Shown: positions 11,560-23,564, counted from the stretch's first letter. The stretch is 64,000 nt of DNA from Perilla frutescens (GCA_026008535.1 BRKX01000006.1:8764501-8828500), one strand, 5' to 3'. Translations and numbers: made by a program. Notes: generated from the sequence alone by a model not told the origin.

Positions 11560-13348
11560 TAGTGATGCCCAAACGGAACCGGACCGGCGGTTAGAAACCG
11601 CCGGTTAGCCGGTTTTCGCCGGTTTGGAAACCGTCGGGACGGTTACGGTATACAAACCGTAACCGTCAACCGGATTCCGCCGGTGCGGTTCCGGGTTTAA
11701 CCTTTCCGAAGTTCACAAACCGCCGGTTACAAACCGGCGGTTTGGCGGTTTAACCGCCGATTTGGGTTTTTTTTTTTTTTTTTAATCTTCTATACTCCAT
11801 TCATGTATTGTAATGATAAATTTGACTTTCATGTAGAATTGATTATTCTATCTTTCATTTATTTTGTATCTCTGTAGTAAAAGTTAATAATTTTGATAAT
11901 ACTAAATTTTAATATATACATATGCAAATGATCGATTACCTGTCTCGGGTAACTACACAAATATTCACTAACTCTTATAATTAATTTATTGTGTTTAGTT
12001 TTGGTAATACAATTGTCATTTAGGAAAAAAACTATATACATTCTATCGACACATGTAACATTTGACAAATTATTTTCAAATAAATAAAAAAGTAATCCAG
12101 TGAGACGGGTGTTTTCTTCGATCTTACTTTTTTGTGATTTAATTTAATTTCATGATTGTTTATCAGGGTTCAAATCACCCAATTAGTGTTTATAATTATT
12201 TTTTACATATGCAAATGATCGATTACCTGTCTCGGGTAACTACACAAATATTCACTAACTCTTATAATTAATTTATTGTGTTTAGTTTTTGTAATACAAT
12301 TGTCATTTAGGAAAAAAACTATATACATTCTATCGACACATGTAACATTTGACAAATTATTTTCAAATAAATAAAAAAGTAATCCAGTGAGACAGGTGTT
12401 TTCTTCGATCTTACTTTTTTGTGATTTAATTTAATTTCATGATTGTTTATCAGGGTTCAAATCACCCAATTAGTGTTTATAATTATTTTTTAGTATTTAG
12501 ATTTTAATTTTTATTAATAATTCATTATTATGGTTGGTTATTTTAAATAAAATTTTATAATTCATTTTTGTTAATAAATGTTGACTATGATTATATATGT
12601 TATAATTAATTTATATTTTATAATGGATATATTAAAATCATAATAATGAATTGTAATTTAATATTAAATTGTAATTTGTTAATTTGTAATTTCATAGTTT
12701 GATTTACAATTTGTAATTTTATAATGTCATATTCTTTATCAAATTAACTTGTATTCTTAATATTCTTGTAAGTTGTAAATTGTAAGATATAAATTGTTAA
12801 ATGTTAATTCTAATTTGTAAGTTGTAATTTAATGTTAAATTATAACTTATAAATTTATAAATTGTAATTTCATATTTTCATAGTTTGATTAATTTATAAT
12901 TTGTAATTTTATAATGTCATATTATTTATCAAATTAAATTGTATTCTCATTTCTCAATATTCTTGTAAGTTGTAACTTATAACTTGTAATTTGTAAATTG
13001 TAAGATATAAATTATAAAGTTATATAATAATATCAAAATTCAAATAAACTTGTGTTTTGTCATACTTCTTAGTTTTTAACTTGTAAATTTATAGTTTTGT
13101 TGATTTAGCTCGTCCAATCATCCGTTTAAAAAAAAAAAACCAAAAATCGAAAACCGGCGGTTAACCGGATAACCGCCGGTAACCGGCGCTAACCGCCGTT
13201 GGGACAAACCGGCGGTTCCGGTTACAAAACCGTAACCGGCAACCGCCTTAGCACGGTGCGGTTACGATTCCGGCCTTCCGGAACCGCCTAACCGGCGGTT
13301 TCTAAGCGGAACCGGCCGGAACCGGAACCGGAACCGTGGGCACCTCTA
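11560..13348. mobile_element. Non-autonomous hAT element, perfect 8-bp target duplication
   Basis: Flanked on both sides by GTATAATA (11552-11559 and 13349-13356). The left end TAGTGATGCCCA matches the inverted right end TAGAGGTGCCCA. Both subterminal zones (about 11565-11765 and 13140-13335) are packed with CCGGCGGTT/AACCGCCGG motifs in both orientations, as expected of transposase-binding repeats. The middle is AT-rich, has no transposase and contains a 287-bp tandem duplication. Confidence 0.85.
11917..12490. repeat. 287-bp tandem duplication inside the hAT element
   Basis: Copies 11917-12203 and 12204-12490 differ at only about two positions by eye, so the duplication is recent relative to the element. 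Confidence 0.9.
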
Positions 13349-13356
13349 GTATAATA

Positions 13357-14619
13357 TAACAAAAAAAATCACCTAGAATTTGATGTTGGAATATTATGAA
13401 CCAGATGCCAGTCGCCTACCGTATGAACTGTCTTAATTCATTTTTTACTTTGTTTATCTAAACAAAAGTCAAATTGATAAGTAATCTTAGGCAAGTCCAT
13501 TCAAGTAAAGAAAGTATTCTCAAGGACTCAGTTTGCCAGAGTTTGTGTCATAAAATTGAATATTTTTGACATGCGATGCGATGTGTTTTACCGTATAAAA
13601 GATTAATATCATATTTGTTTTATTGTATTAAAATATATGTATTAATAATATAGTGTTTGCTTAGATGTATTAGATTCGTTGTAAAATTTTAATTCCTAAA
13701 ATATCATTTAATCAGTAATCATATATTCTGTGAATATTCTATAGTAAAATTTTTAATTTGTTACCATATATTCTGTGAATATTCTATAATAAGATTTTTA
13801 ATTAATATCTGCAATGTTATTTTAGTTTATAATATTTAAAATTATGTATGATATTATATATCTCACTTATAGGATGTGATATGTTATACCATATAAAAGG
13901 TTAACACATGTCATACTCTTACACAATCATCGACTTTAATATTATTAGCAAATATAATATTTGAGTGTCATCCTTATATTACTTAACAAACAAGCCATTA
14001 TAATAATAATTTTCATAAATTATATACATGATTAGAATCTAAAACTATACTTGCACAAGAGCTTTGAATCATTCTAATTAATTAAACTTATTTTTATCTA
14101 TATATAGGCAGATAAATATATGTAAATTATGAGGTAGTGACTAAAATTTTCTCATGGAATGAATTTTGGGAATGTGACATTGAGTAGGCACGATTAAAAA
14201 TTTGTCGTACAGATATTATTCACGATGGACAAAAGTATTTGTATAGTATCCATTAAACATTTAGTGAAGTGGCCGAACCTGGTGATAATTGATAGTTACA
14301 TTCATTATTTATGTCAACAAATTTATAATCACGAGAAAAAAATAAATAAATTGATATGACTTAAGTTGAGTGGGCCCAAACACTAGAGAAGATAAATATT
14401 ACAGACTATTTGTGTGGTTACAATTATGGTCGACTATATGTTTTTATCGAATGGGATAATGTTTTCCAGATCCCAAATAGTGATTGGTAACAGCAAGTAT
14501 GGGAAGAAAAATATTGATAGAGAAATGTAGATAAAGAAACGGGTTGATTAATATTTTGTCCAACATTATGAATATTTTACTAATATATTCTAACTATATT
14601 TTATTTACCCGTATTTTAT
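13357..14619. other. AT-rich spacer with a short direct repeat
   Basis: No gene recognised. At about 13711-13802 a segment of some 45 bases (atatattctgtgaatattct...) occurs twice in tandem with few changes. Confidence 0.5.
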
Positions 14620-14627
14620 ATGACATA

Positions 14628-15397
14628 CAGGGACGGACGCAGGAATTTTAATTTATGGGGGTGAAAACACACACACATAATTACTTATCTAAATTAAAAT
14701 AAAGCTATATTTATTTAAAATTATGGCATCGTAAGTTGTACTCGACGTTTCTTCATAATTTTAAATTCATCTATGATTTAGTCGGCGTCAAAAAGTCTCG
14801 ACAATTTCTTTCTCAATGTACATTGGGAGAATGTAAAACCATAATTTAAATTTATTGCAAAACTCCAACAAAAATTAGTAAAAATAAACTTAAATGCACA
14901 ATTTGAGTATAATGACACACTATTATATTATAGGTAATTTGTGAAAGTATAAAATATAAATAAAATCATAACATTAATTAAAGTTTTGAAGTATTTATTC
15001 TCAAATCCATAAATATAAAAAAAACCTTAAATATATAATGAAATAAACTTAAAATATTAATAAGAATGAAGAGGGGGAAATGTAATAATAAATGAACTTA
15101 TACAAGTCTCGTAAAGTAAGAATATAAATGAAATTATATTTTTGAAATTTTAAATAAAATTATTTATTTTGTATTATTTTATTTTGATCATCTCGCTGCA
15201 TCAATCTAAACTCCATATGGATCATACTTAGATATTAATATATCTAATGTCTAAAAATATTAATATTTGGGAGAGTGGGCAAAAATATTAAATTTATATA
15301 ATAATTATATATATATATATATATATATATAGTAAAAAAATTCAAAATTTGAGGGGGGGCAGCTGCCCCCACCAGCCACCCCCTCGATCCGTCTCTG
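14628..15397. mobile_element. hAT-type MITE, perfect 8-bp target duplication
   Basis: Flanked by ATGACATA at 14620-14627 and 15398-15405. The left terminus CAGGGACGGACGCAGG pairs with the inverted right terminus CAGAGACGGATCGAGG. It is 770 bp long, AT-rich and non-coding. Near the right end is a gggggggcagctgccccc palindromic segment. Confidence 0.85.
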
Positions 15398-15761
15398 ATG
15401 ACATAATACATAATACAATCTCATAGACCATATATATAACACTAAATAATAAATATATGTATGTATTGCATGTCGTTTTGGGGATTTATAGGATTGTGAA
15501 TATGATTGGTTACAAGATGAGTTTGAAAAAAAAAAGTGTAAAACCGTCTTATGGGTTAAAATTCGTGAGCCGGATCAAGATCCGAATCTAAATACGATCA
15601 AAGATCAATTAATAGTTACAAATTTACCATTAAATATGGGTGTATATACAGATATTGACTTGTCTACGAATTTAACTCATAATAACATCATCTCATGCAA
15701 GTTTTGTCTTAAAAAAATTATGTCTTTTATAGAGTGAAAATGTTAATGTTGGAATGAGACG

Positions 15762-15873
15762 AGAGTCTAGTCCAATTTTTCTATTTCAGTTTAGTGTTCC
15801 ACTATCAAATTCACTATTTTAATAATGTTTGTTATAAAAATAAAAATTATTATAATATAATCGGTCAAAATTA

Positions 15874-15912
<39 letters not shown>

Positions 15913-16143
15913 AATTAAAGTTTTTAAAAATTATATACCTTTATTATGGAATAATCAATTCTAATAATCAATTATTAACTAGAAAAATAAAATTAAATAC
16001 TAAAAAATAATTATAAATCCTAATTAACTATTATAAAATCAATTTAAACCACAAAAAAAAAAAAGAATTGAAAAAAAAACTAATAAAGTTAAAGTATGTA
16101 GATCACAAAGTTGATTATAAAATTAATGGACTAGAGAATCTCA
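15762..16143. repeat. MITE family 'M', copy 2
   Basis: The left end GAGAGTCTAGTCC pairs with the right end, which reads GAGATTCTCTAGTCC on the minus strand. The body shares the aaatcctaatt and aattaactagaaaaataaa segments with the copy at 2349-2745. An (AC)n(AT)n microsatellite has expanded within it at 15874-15912. Confidence 0.55.
15874..15912. repeat. (AC)n(AT)n microsatellite
   Basis: Compound dinucleotide run within a MITE copy. Confidence 0.9.
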
Positions 16144-16318
16144 AGTGTGCTCAAATATGTATGTGAATTTGTTGTTTTCACATATTCATTCATTTTATAC
16201 TATATATGACGAATTTAATATATTGTCTCTTTTATAATAAAAATAAACTTTCCATCTAATATATTTTATCGATGATCAAGTAGGAAACATATATAAGAAA
16301 GGTTGATTGCAGTAGTCC

Positions 16319-16430
16319 CTATGGGGATGACCTAGTGGTCAAGTGAAATTGTTTGAAGACCAAAGGTTACGGGTTCGAATCTCCTCAATACCACAGATCG
16401 GGTGTGTGAGTAAAAAAAAAAAAGAGATTA
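16319..16430 (+). mobile_element. tRNA-derived SINE
   Basis: A polymerase III A box-like TGACCTAGTGGTCAAG and a B box GGTTACGGGTTCGAATC stand about 30 bases apart in tRNA-like spacing, followed by a tail ending in an A-run. The short repeat attgcagt occurs just before the element (about 16306) and just after the A-tail (about 16431), a plausible target duplication. It is short and cannot fold as a functional tRNA, so it is called a SINE and not a tRNA gene. Confidence 0.7.
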
Positions 16431-17397
16431 ATTGCAGTGAAATACGAGATTTAATTGTAAAAATTGTATTTGGATGAAGATGCATGTGCGTTGATGAACA
16501 TGAGATGAGGTGGTGGATGAGTTTGAGGTGCATGTGAATGTGATAGGGAGGGAAGGGCTCAAATATTATCCTAATAAATTGGAGCTCATCGAGTTGTCGT
16601 CAACAAAGTCAGTTACTTGACTTCATCACAATTTTAAATGAAAAACTTTTTCTTAAAAAGACAATTTTAAATTATATATCATTGCTGGATTTGTTGCTTT
16701 GCTTCGGTAGGCCTCAAAACTTAAGGATTGAGTGATTCACTCTTAAATTATTTAAACTTAAATTGACGTGTCGATTGTTCAAGATAAAGGGAATGGTCAA
16801 GAGAATATTATTAAAAGCTACAGTATCATTTTAATTCCATAAAAAAAGAAAAAAAGAAAAAAAGAGAGATATTTGAATTGAACATTAATGCATCATTACA
16901 GCTGTGTATAGTGAATTAAAAATCCCTCGAGATTGATCCCTTCATAAAGTTTGACATCTATTCAAAATAAGAGACTTTTATGAGTTTATGCGTTAGAGGG
17001 AGATTTCTACGTAAGAAAGGGAACTGTCCGGAGTTCGAGATCCATCACTCTCCTTCTAATAAAACTTAGAAATGGTATTTTATTTCCTAACATTTCCACA
17101 TAAAAATTAGCATGAAATATATTATTTTATTTTGGTCAATCGCATTTATGGTATCTATCTATGTGTGTGTATAAGTAAAATCGCAAGAGTAGAATTATCA
17201 TTAAAAAAAATTCAGTATAAAATTTATTTAGAATATTATTTCTGCCAAAATAGTTCAAAAATGTAGTAACGGTATTGGTGGAGCTGTACCATGGCACACT
17301 CAAAAGAGTGTTGGACTTGGGCCAAAATTGAGAGTAGAAATTCTCTAGTCTCAACTTGTGTTTGACAATCATATGCCAACATTAAAATTGTATATTG
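16431..17397. other. AT-rich spacer, possible second SINE relic
   Basis: No gene. Near 16988-17046 gcgttagagg... and ggagttcgagatcc resemble decayed A and B boxes, but the match is weak. Confidence 0.4.
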
Positions 17398-17722
17398 TTA
17401 ATAATGTCTTTTATAAAAAAAATTTATTTTAGCCCTAACCATAATTAATATTTATTGCTAAAATTTAAAATTTTAAAAATTATATACCCTAAGTTTTGAA
17501 TAATCAGCCTCAAAATCAATTATATTAACTAAAAAAATAAAATTTAAATATTAAAAAATAATTATAAACTCTAATTGGTGGAATAAATCCTAAATAATAA
17601 TGTAAAATTATAGTCAACCAAAAGAAATTAAAATTGAAGAAAAAATGAAAGAAAACGTAATAATTTTGAAGTTTCGCACACGATTAACACATACAAGTTG
17701 GGACTAAAGAATCTCAAGTGTA
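17398..17722. repeat. MITE family 'M', copy 3
   Basis: Shares the tttattgctaaaatttaaaa, ctctaattggtgg and actaaagaatctcaagtgt segments with copies 1 and 2. It directly precedes the copia remnant. Confidence 0.55.
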
Positions 17723-17741
17723 AGATTGAGCACGAGCAACT

Positions 17742-18183
17742 ACACTTTCCCCCTTAGTAGACACTGGAGCTACTGATCATGTTTGTATGTCTTTACAGGG
17801 GTTCCTGGTAAAAAGACAGATGATTGATGGCAAGATCACCGTCTACATGGAAAATGCTACGAAAGTGGCGGCAGTTGCAGTGGGAGACGTTACTTATCTG
17901 TGATATGATTTTAATTTTAAAAGATTGTCTTTATGTGCCGAATTTTAGGCGAAACCTTGTTTCAGTTTCTAAGTTGTTTTTGAATGGATATTCAGTTTCT
18001 TTTGATAGCAAAGTCGTTATCACAAGTGGTAAATATTTTATATGTTCTATCACATTGGATGGACATCTTTATTTACTTAATCCTATGCAAAACACTACGC
18101 AAAAGCAATTACTGAATACATCGATCACAAACCCTAACAAACGAAAAGAATCTTCGGAACTTAATCAAACCTATCTTTTCTAA
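17742..18183 (+). pseudogene. copia protease and GAG-pre-integrase fragment
   Basis: The aspartic protease signature VDTGATDHVC is encoded at about 17755-17790, followed by a copia-typical stretch (MIDGKITVYMENATKVAAV) that ends in a stop near 17900. Another frame then gives DCLYVPNFRRNLVSVSKLF, the segment before the GAG-pre-integrase domain. A frameshift is needed between the two, so it is a pseudogene. Confidence 0.75.
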
Positions 18184-19189
18184 GGCTCGCCATATCAACC
18201 TTAAGAGGATACAAAGGCTAGTAAATGATGGACATTTATCTTCATTGGTCCTAGAATTGTTCCCTTTGTGCGAATTATGTTTGGAAGGTAAAAGGACCAA
18301 ACGTCCCTTTAAGTCTAAAGAGAATAAATCTGAAGAGCTGTTAGATTTGATTCACTCTGACTTGTGTAGGCCTATTTCAGTTCAAGCTCGAGGAGGGTAT
18401 GAGTATTTCATCACACTCATTGATGTTTACTCAAGGTATGGATACATATACCTATTACGTCGCAAATCCGAATGTTTTGAGAAATTCAAGAAATTCAGGG
18501 CGGAAGCGGAGAAACGAACAGGTAGAAGTATCAAATCACTACGTTCTGATCGTGTTGGTGAGTACCTCTTAAGCGAATTTAAGGACTACTTGGCAGAGAA
18601 TGGGATCACGTCCCAGTTGACTGCGTCTGGTACACCACAGCAGAATGACGTAGCGGAAAGAAGGAACATAACTTTATTAGAGATGGTTAGATCGATGATG
18701 AGCTATTCAGAGTTGCTCATTTCGTTCTGGGGATATACCCTGGAAACAGCAGCTTACATCCTTAACTTGGTTCTATCAAAATCAGTTCCCACTACACCCA
18801 CAGAACTTTGGACTTGACGAAAGCCCAGTTTAGGTCATGTTCGGATTTGGGGTAGTCCAGCACATGTGCTAGATAAGGAAGCTGATAAGTTGGCACCTCT
18901 TATTGATGTAAGGCTGTTTGTTGGATATCCTAGGGGAATGAAAGGTGGTTTATTCTATAGTCCTCAGGATCAGAACATCATTGTTAGCACCAATGCTCGA
19001 TTCTTAGAAGAAGACTATGTGAGAAACCATAAACCAAAGAGTGAAATCATCCTTAAGGAGCTTAAAGGAAAGGGTTCGAATCCTACACTAATGATACAAG
19101 AAGAGGCACCACCAGATGATGTACCCCGGACAAATTATACAAGATACGAGAACGCGCGGAAGACTTCTAGAATCGAACAAGCCAAGTAA
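18184..19189 (+). pseudogene. copia integrase fragment
   Basis: Encodes the zinc-binding tail (CELCLEGKRTKRPF) and the rve core. Visible blocks are HSDLCRPISV, ITLIDVYSRYGYIYLL, LRSDRVGEYL with the second catalytic Asp, and PQQNDVAERRN with the Glu. A stop at 18816-18818 interrupts the core's C-terminal side, and a second frame continues to about 19189 (DVRLFVGYPRGMKGGLFYS). The domain would not be made as one protein. Confidence 0.85.
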
Positions 19190-20424
19190 GGAAGGATTCA
19201 ACCCTACTCTAATTACTCAAATAATGAAAATAATCTGAATTGAATGAACTATGACTCGAGAACAATGAAACAAACAATCTAGACCTAATTATGACACTTA
19301 GACTATGACACAAAAATGATACACAAAATCCAACGAAAGTGGCTGATATGGGGCGAATATTATGGCTGGGAATTAGGTTTATTTGGGATGAGAATTAAGA
19401 GTTAAGAACGGCTAGGGAAGATAGGATATGTTAAGGAAGATGATAACTTACGGTTTAAGATGTAGAAGGCGAATACGGATGAGAAATCGAACTCGAACTC
19501 TTGTTGAACAGCTCTTGATCGATCCTGAGGTGTTGAAGGATGATACGAACATGGATGGAGGTGTAGGACGTCGATGGTGAGGGCTGGTCGATGATGGTGT
19601 TATGAATTACAACCCGATTAATCCCCGACGTATCTTGTACGATGACAATGAATCTCTAAGTTATTCTTCGTAGCGAGTTCACCCTAATTCCTCATGTGAA
19701 CTAGAACGTTCCCTTGGAATAATACTTGAAATTGCTAGGCTTCAAGAATGATAATTTTCGACAGAAAACAATCAAAAGTTTTGAACGGTTGAGACACAAA
19801 TTAAATGCAAAAGCAAATTTAATCAATAATGTCTAAAATATCAAAGTAACATGGTTCCCCTATTTATATGGCTCATTATGTACGAAATTAAGGTGAAAAA
19901 AAAGGCCTAAAAACTGATCCAAAAAGGATCCCTAACTATACTAGAAAAATACATAAAGTAGAATTCTATTCAAGGTAGGAATTCATCTTAAATACAATTC
20001 TAGTCAAACCTATACTATAAGAGACGAAAATTACACATAAAATTTAATAAAAACTGATCTAAACTATAGTCTAAATTAATTTAAATAAATACTATAGTCT
20101 AGATAAAATTCAACCCTTAATTAAATAAATCAAGGGCAGATTTCTTCACACTTGCACACGTCCACTTTGCACCTTCATCTTCAACTCTTCAAGTTATATT
20201 CTCCATGACATGATCTTGATCTTCATTAGTTAATAAATTAACTAAAACACGGCTGCCCTTTGCGTCTTCCAATTCTTTGAACTTCTTACGAATCATCACT
20301 TGTAGATAACCTTGCAATTTCTTCGCTCGAAGCTGCGTCATTGGACCTTTGAATTGCACCTCGGGTTCAAGGCCTTCAATGCCTTGCATGGCTTCATCAC
20401 CAGACACTACACAACATGTCATAG
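19190..20424 (-). mobile_element. Foreign LTR-retroelement fragment inserted in the copia element
   Basis: The flanking copia integrase and RT parts read in the plus direction, but this block does not continue them. On its minus strand (20422-20189) lies a 77-codon frame containing FKGPMTQLRAKKLQGYL. This Gly-Pro-Met-Thr-x-x-x-Ala-Lys motif is found near the end of several plant gypsy-type polyproteins. The rest, down to 19190, is AT-rich and non-coding, as expected of 3' untranslated and LTR sequence. I could not define a target duplication, so the edges are approximate. Confidence 0.5.
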
Positions 20425-21105
20425 ATGTACGTGAACTACATTGTCATAGTGGGAGGGTTGTACGCCAACCTGATAGATTCATTGGTTTAAGCGAGTCTTT
20501 GGATTTCCCTGAAGAACTAAATGAATTGGATCTCAAGAACTACGACGAAGCAGTCCAAGACAAAGATGCGGATTCTTGGAAAGCCGCAATGAAATCTGGG
20601 ATTGGATCTATGGATCACAATCAAGTCTGGGAGCTTGTGGAACCACCTGATGGGGTAAAACCCATTGGATGCAAGTGGGTCTACAAACGCATGAGAGGAT
20701 CTGATGGGAGATTGAAACCTTCAAGGAAAGACTAGTAGCGAAAAGGTACACTCAGAAAGAAGATATCGATTATGAGGAAACCTTTTCACTAGTAGCTATT
20801 CTTAAGTCAATTTGGATTCTCTTATATATTACCGCTCATTTGAATTATGAGATATGACATATAGATGTCAAGATGGCTTTTCTTAATGGAAGTCTTAAAG
20901 AAAACATCCACATGAAGTAACCAGAGGGTTTCATTACTGAAGGCCAAAAGCATCTAGTATGCAAGCTTAAGAGATCCATTTATGGATTTAAGCAGACGTC
21001 ATGGTCTTGGAACATTCATTTTGATGAGGTTATCCAGTCATATGGATTCGTGCAAAGTTCGGATGAGAGCTGTGTATATAAGAAGTGTGACGGAAACGTG
21101 GTAGT
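20425..21105 (+). pseudogene. copia reverse transcriptase fragment
   Basis: The left edge carries the RRSGR-like segment before RT (SGRVVRQPDRFIGLSE), then WKAAMKSGIGSMDHNQVWEL and GCKWVYKRM, the N-terminus of the copia RT. A stop and frame change follow near 20735. Later frames still show DIDYEETFS, DVKMAFLNG and SIYGFKQT, but with stops. It ends about 21105 before the YVDD motif, so the catalytic centre is incomplete. Confidence 0.8.
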
Positions 21106-22110
21106 TTTCCTCAAAAAAAGAAAAAAAAGAAATGAAAATAAAGGAAAAAATTGAGAAAAAAGGGAAAAGGAAAAAAACAAGGAAAAAATTGGAAAGGATT
21201 TGTTCTCAATTTTTTCCTCTCATTTTTTAGGTACCGCTCTTCATTTTTTCCTTCTATATTTTTTTCATTTTTTCCCTTACAATTTTTTTTTCTTTTGGAT
21301 CTTTTTTTTTTATTCTATCTATTTCCAATTTTTTCTTTCATTACTTAATATTTTTAAATACATAATTAAGCTAATCATTTATTTTAATAATGAAAAATGA
21401 TTCTTTTTCTTTCTTTTTTTTCTTTTTCAATTTTTTCTTTACATTTTATACTTTTATTTTCATCTTTTCTTTTATATCTACCCATTGCCATTTTTTCTTT
21501 TTTTTTTCTTTTTCTTTTTCGAGGGAGCTACTTAATATTTTTTACATACATGACAATCCACCATTTTATTTTGATAATTAATATTAATTCTATTTATTTC
21601 ATATAACTCATATATTTCCTTCTTTAATTTCTTTTTTATATTTAGATATAGTCAAGTCCGTCATTTATTTTATTAATTATATTTATTTAGTATTGTAATC
21701 ATTGGTTATTTAACTGTGTAATTGGTCAATCCTTATATAATCATTTTCTGAACTTATTTACATGCTTTTGGGGTCTATCATGCACTTTCATATTAAAATA
21801 TAATGAAATTATTCACTTCAAATGAATATATACTCATGAAAATTAAAACCCTTCGAATCATATATAGTTATTTTGTATCTAGAAATAAAGTGTTCGTGAA
21901 AACACTTCAAATTATTTATTATTATATTATTCTAATTAGTTATTTATTATGGACTTATGGTTCACAATTCTCTTTAGTGATTTAATGCTCTCTATCACGT
22001 GTGTATATGTTGAGGAGGTTGAGATGAGTGAATTGGTGATTTATACTAACCTTATTAAGAACGAATGATCAAGATATGTTGCATCTAAAAGATGCTACTA
22101 ATTTTTTATT
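21106..22110. other. T-rich low-complexity region
   Basis: Begins with an A-rich tract, then several hundred bases of C/T-rich, T-dominated sequence. Phe-rich open frames at 21151-21606 are composition artefacts. Nothing else recognised. Confidence 0.6.
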
Positions 22111-22331
22111 CTCCCTATATCTGAATAAGTGTCATTATAGCCATTTAGTTTTATTTAACAAAGAGTGTCACTCGTTTCAAAATAAATGTCATTATAGCCA
22201 TTTTGTTTCATTTCATAAAGAGTGTCTGTAACGACCTGGCTACCGAACTGATGGCTGGTTTGACAAAGAGTGTCAGTCATTTCTAAATAAATGTCATTAT
22301 AGCCATTTTGTTTCATTTCATAAAGAGTGTC

Positions 22332-22790
22332 TGTAACAACCTGGCTACCGGACTAATGGATGTCCCCACAAACCAACATGAGTCTTTCCAGTGTACTAGC
22401 CGGACTGACGGCTGTTCCCACAAACCAACACAAGTCTTTCCAGCGTGCTTTGTCCTCACTCGCACGCTCCCTGAGAAACTTCCTAGGGGATCACCCATCT
22501 CACCATTATCCCAGATCAAGCATGCTTAACTTTGAAGTTCTGATGGAACGAACGCTAGAAAAGAAGATGCACCTTGTGGTATGAGTAGCACCAATCAAAA
22601 TCCTTTAAGCTCTCCTCAACTATATAGTCTCATTCCTATATAGCCTCAGAATCTCTCTCTTTCAGGTGGATGTGGTTCATTCATGTGCCCCTTCACTTGG
22701 AAATATGACACGAGCCGTTCTTTATCCGTGCCTTGCACCGACGATCATTCCATGCTTCGGTCCCGTGCGTCATAGTGTCAATCTACACAA
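22332..22790. mobile_element. Cassandra-like (5S-bearing) TRIM LTR fragment
   Basis: Starts TGTAACAACCTGGCTACC and contains a 5S-rRNA-derived block at 22469-22549. Retroelements with 5S sequence inside the LTR are known as Cassandra TRIMs. A partial duplicate of its start lies at 22231. The right edge is approximate, and PBS, PPT and partner LTR were not found. Assignment to Cassandra is inference from the embedded 5S homology. Confidence 0.5.
22469..22549 (-). repeat. 5S rRNA-derived sequence, not a functional gene
   Basis: On the minus strand, CCATCAGAACTTCAAAGTTA, then AGCATGCTTGATCTGGG, then GATGGGTGATCCCCTAGGAA follow plant 5S rRNA through the internal promoter (A box, intermediate element, C box). 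The 5' and 3' thirds diverge and there is no terminal T-run. It is best read as the 5S segment of a TRIM LTR. Confidence 0.65.
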
Positions 22791-23099
22791 TGAAGGTAAA
22801 AATGCATATTTTTCTCACATTTGGCCTTATTTAATACATTAAAACATCCTTATTTGACTTGATTACTTTATCAATATGTGTGCAATTATCTAGAATGACA
22901 CTTATTCAAAGACAGATGAATTATTTTTTTAGTTTAACTTATATTGTGATATTTAATAAAGCTACATATATATATATATAATTATATGCTTTTAAATGTT
23001 AAATGTAATTACTCGGATATTTGAAAAAGGTCTGTACCCAACCATATAGTATTTGTGTAATCTCAGATGAATATTTTGAGGTACATTTGAGACCAACAA

Positions 23100-23564
23100 T
23101 ATTATAGGAGCTATGTATTATGTGTAAAAGCGATAATGAGACACATGACCATTTATTTTGGTCATGTTCTTTAGCTCGTATTATTTGGCAGTGGTTGTTT
23201 ACAGCTTTCAGCATGGAGGATATTTGTGCGCATTATATTCATGAGGCGTTTGTTCAGGTCATGTTGTAGCCTTTAAGTTCTCAGATTCTTTTCCTTTGGA
23301 AAGCTGCAGTAATCACGGCTATTTGATCCCTTTAGATGTTTCGAGACAAGGCTTCTTATGATAAATGTGCATCCTAACCCCCTTTTGGTTATTTCTTCTA
23401 TTCGTCTTACTCTGAAGGAAGCTTCGTTGATGAAGTGCAAGCAGGGGTTTATGGGTAATTCATTATCGGACTTATTGATGTTGTGAAACTTAGGAGTTAA
23501 TCATCGGGTTGCTCCTCCCTCAAAGATTTTGCAAGTTACGTGGCGCTTACCTCCCTCTAGCTGG
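23100..23564 (+). pseudogene. LINE remnant, zinc-binding RT domain (left part)
   Basis: Frames here show the plant LINE zf-RVT signature: MCKSDNETHDHLFWSCSLA followed by RIIWQWL, with Cys/His spacing intact. It is then degraded by stops up to the segment WRLPPSSW at 23541-23564, which leads into the RNase H domain. The gypsy element is inserted exactly after this; the continuation is at 27588. Confidence 0.75.

Larger units (their letters stand above)
17742..21105 (+). mobile_element. Decayed Ty1/copia retrotransposon, internal domains only
   Basis: Protease, GAG-pre-integrase, integrase and reverse transcriptase remnants follow in the copia order on the plus strand. Stops and frameshifts break every domain, and a foreign retroelement fragment (about 19190-20424) splits the integrase C-terminal region from the RT. 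No LTR pair was found: the left side starts at a MITE and the right side fades into T-rich sequence. Confidence 0.8.
22111..22920. mobile_element. Stowaway-like (mariner) MITE carrying inserted sequence
   Basis: The left end ctccctatatctgaataagt (then gtcattatag) matches the inverted right end, which reads ATCTGTCTTTGAATAAGTGT (then CATTCTAG) on the minus strand. CTCCCTxxGTC...AATAAGTGTCAT termini are typical of Stowaway-type elements. The core unit tgtcattatagccattt recurs at about 22130, 22190 and 22290. At 810 bp it is much longer than such MITEs, which the 5S-derived insertion from 22332 explains. Confidence 0.55.

Noticed and set aside
16319..16430. tRNA gene
   Set aside because: A and B boxes are present but the arms do not pair into a cloverleaf, and an A-tail with flanking duplication marks a SINE.
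21151..21606. Overlapping Phe-rich frames
   Set aside because: Products of a T-rich low-complexity tract in several frames at once.
22469..22549. Functional 5S rRNA gene
   Set aside because: Only the central part is conserved; ends, terminator and length are wrong.
22308..22584. Overlapping frames with NQHESFQ / NQHKSFQ repeats
   Set aside because: Translations of the repeated leader of the 5S-bearing TRIM; no protein evidence.
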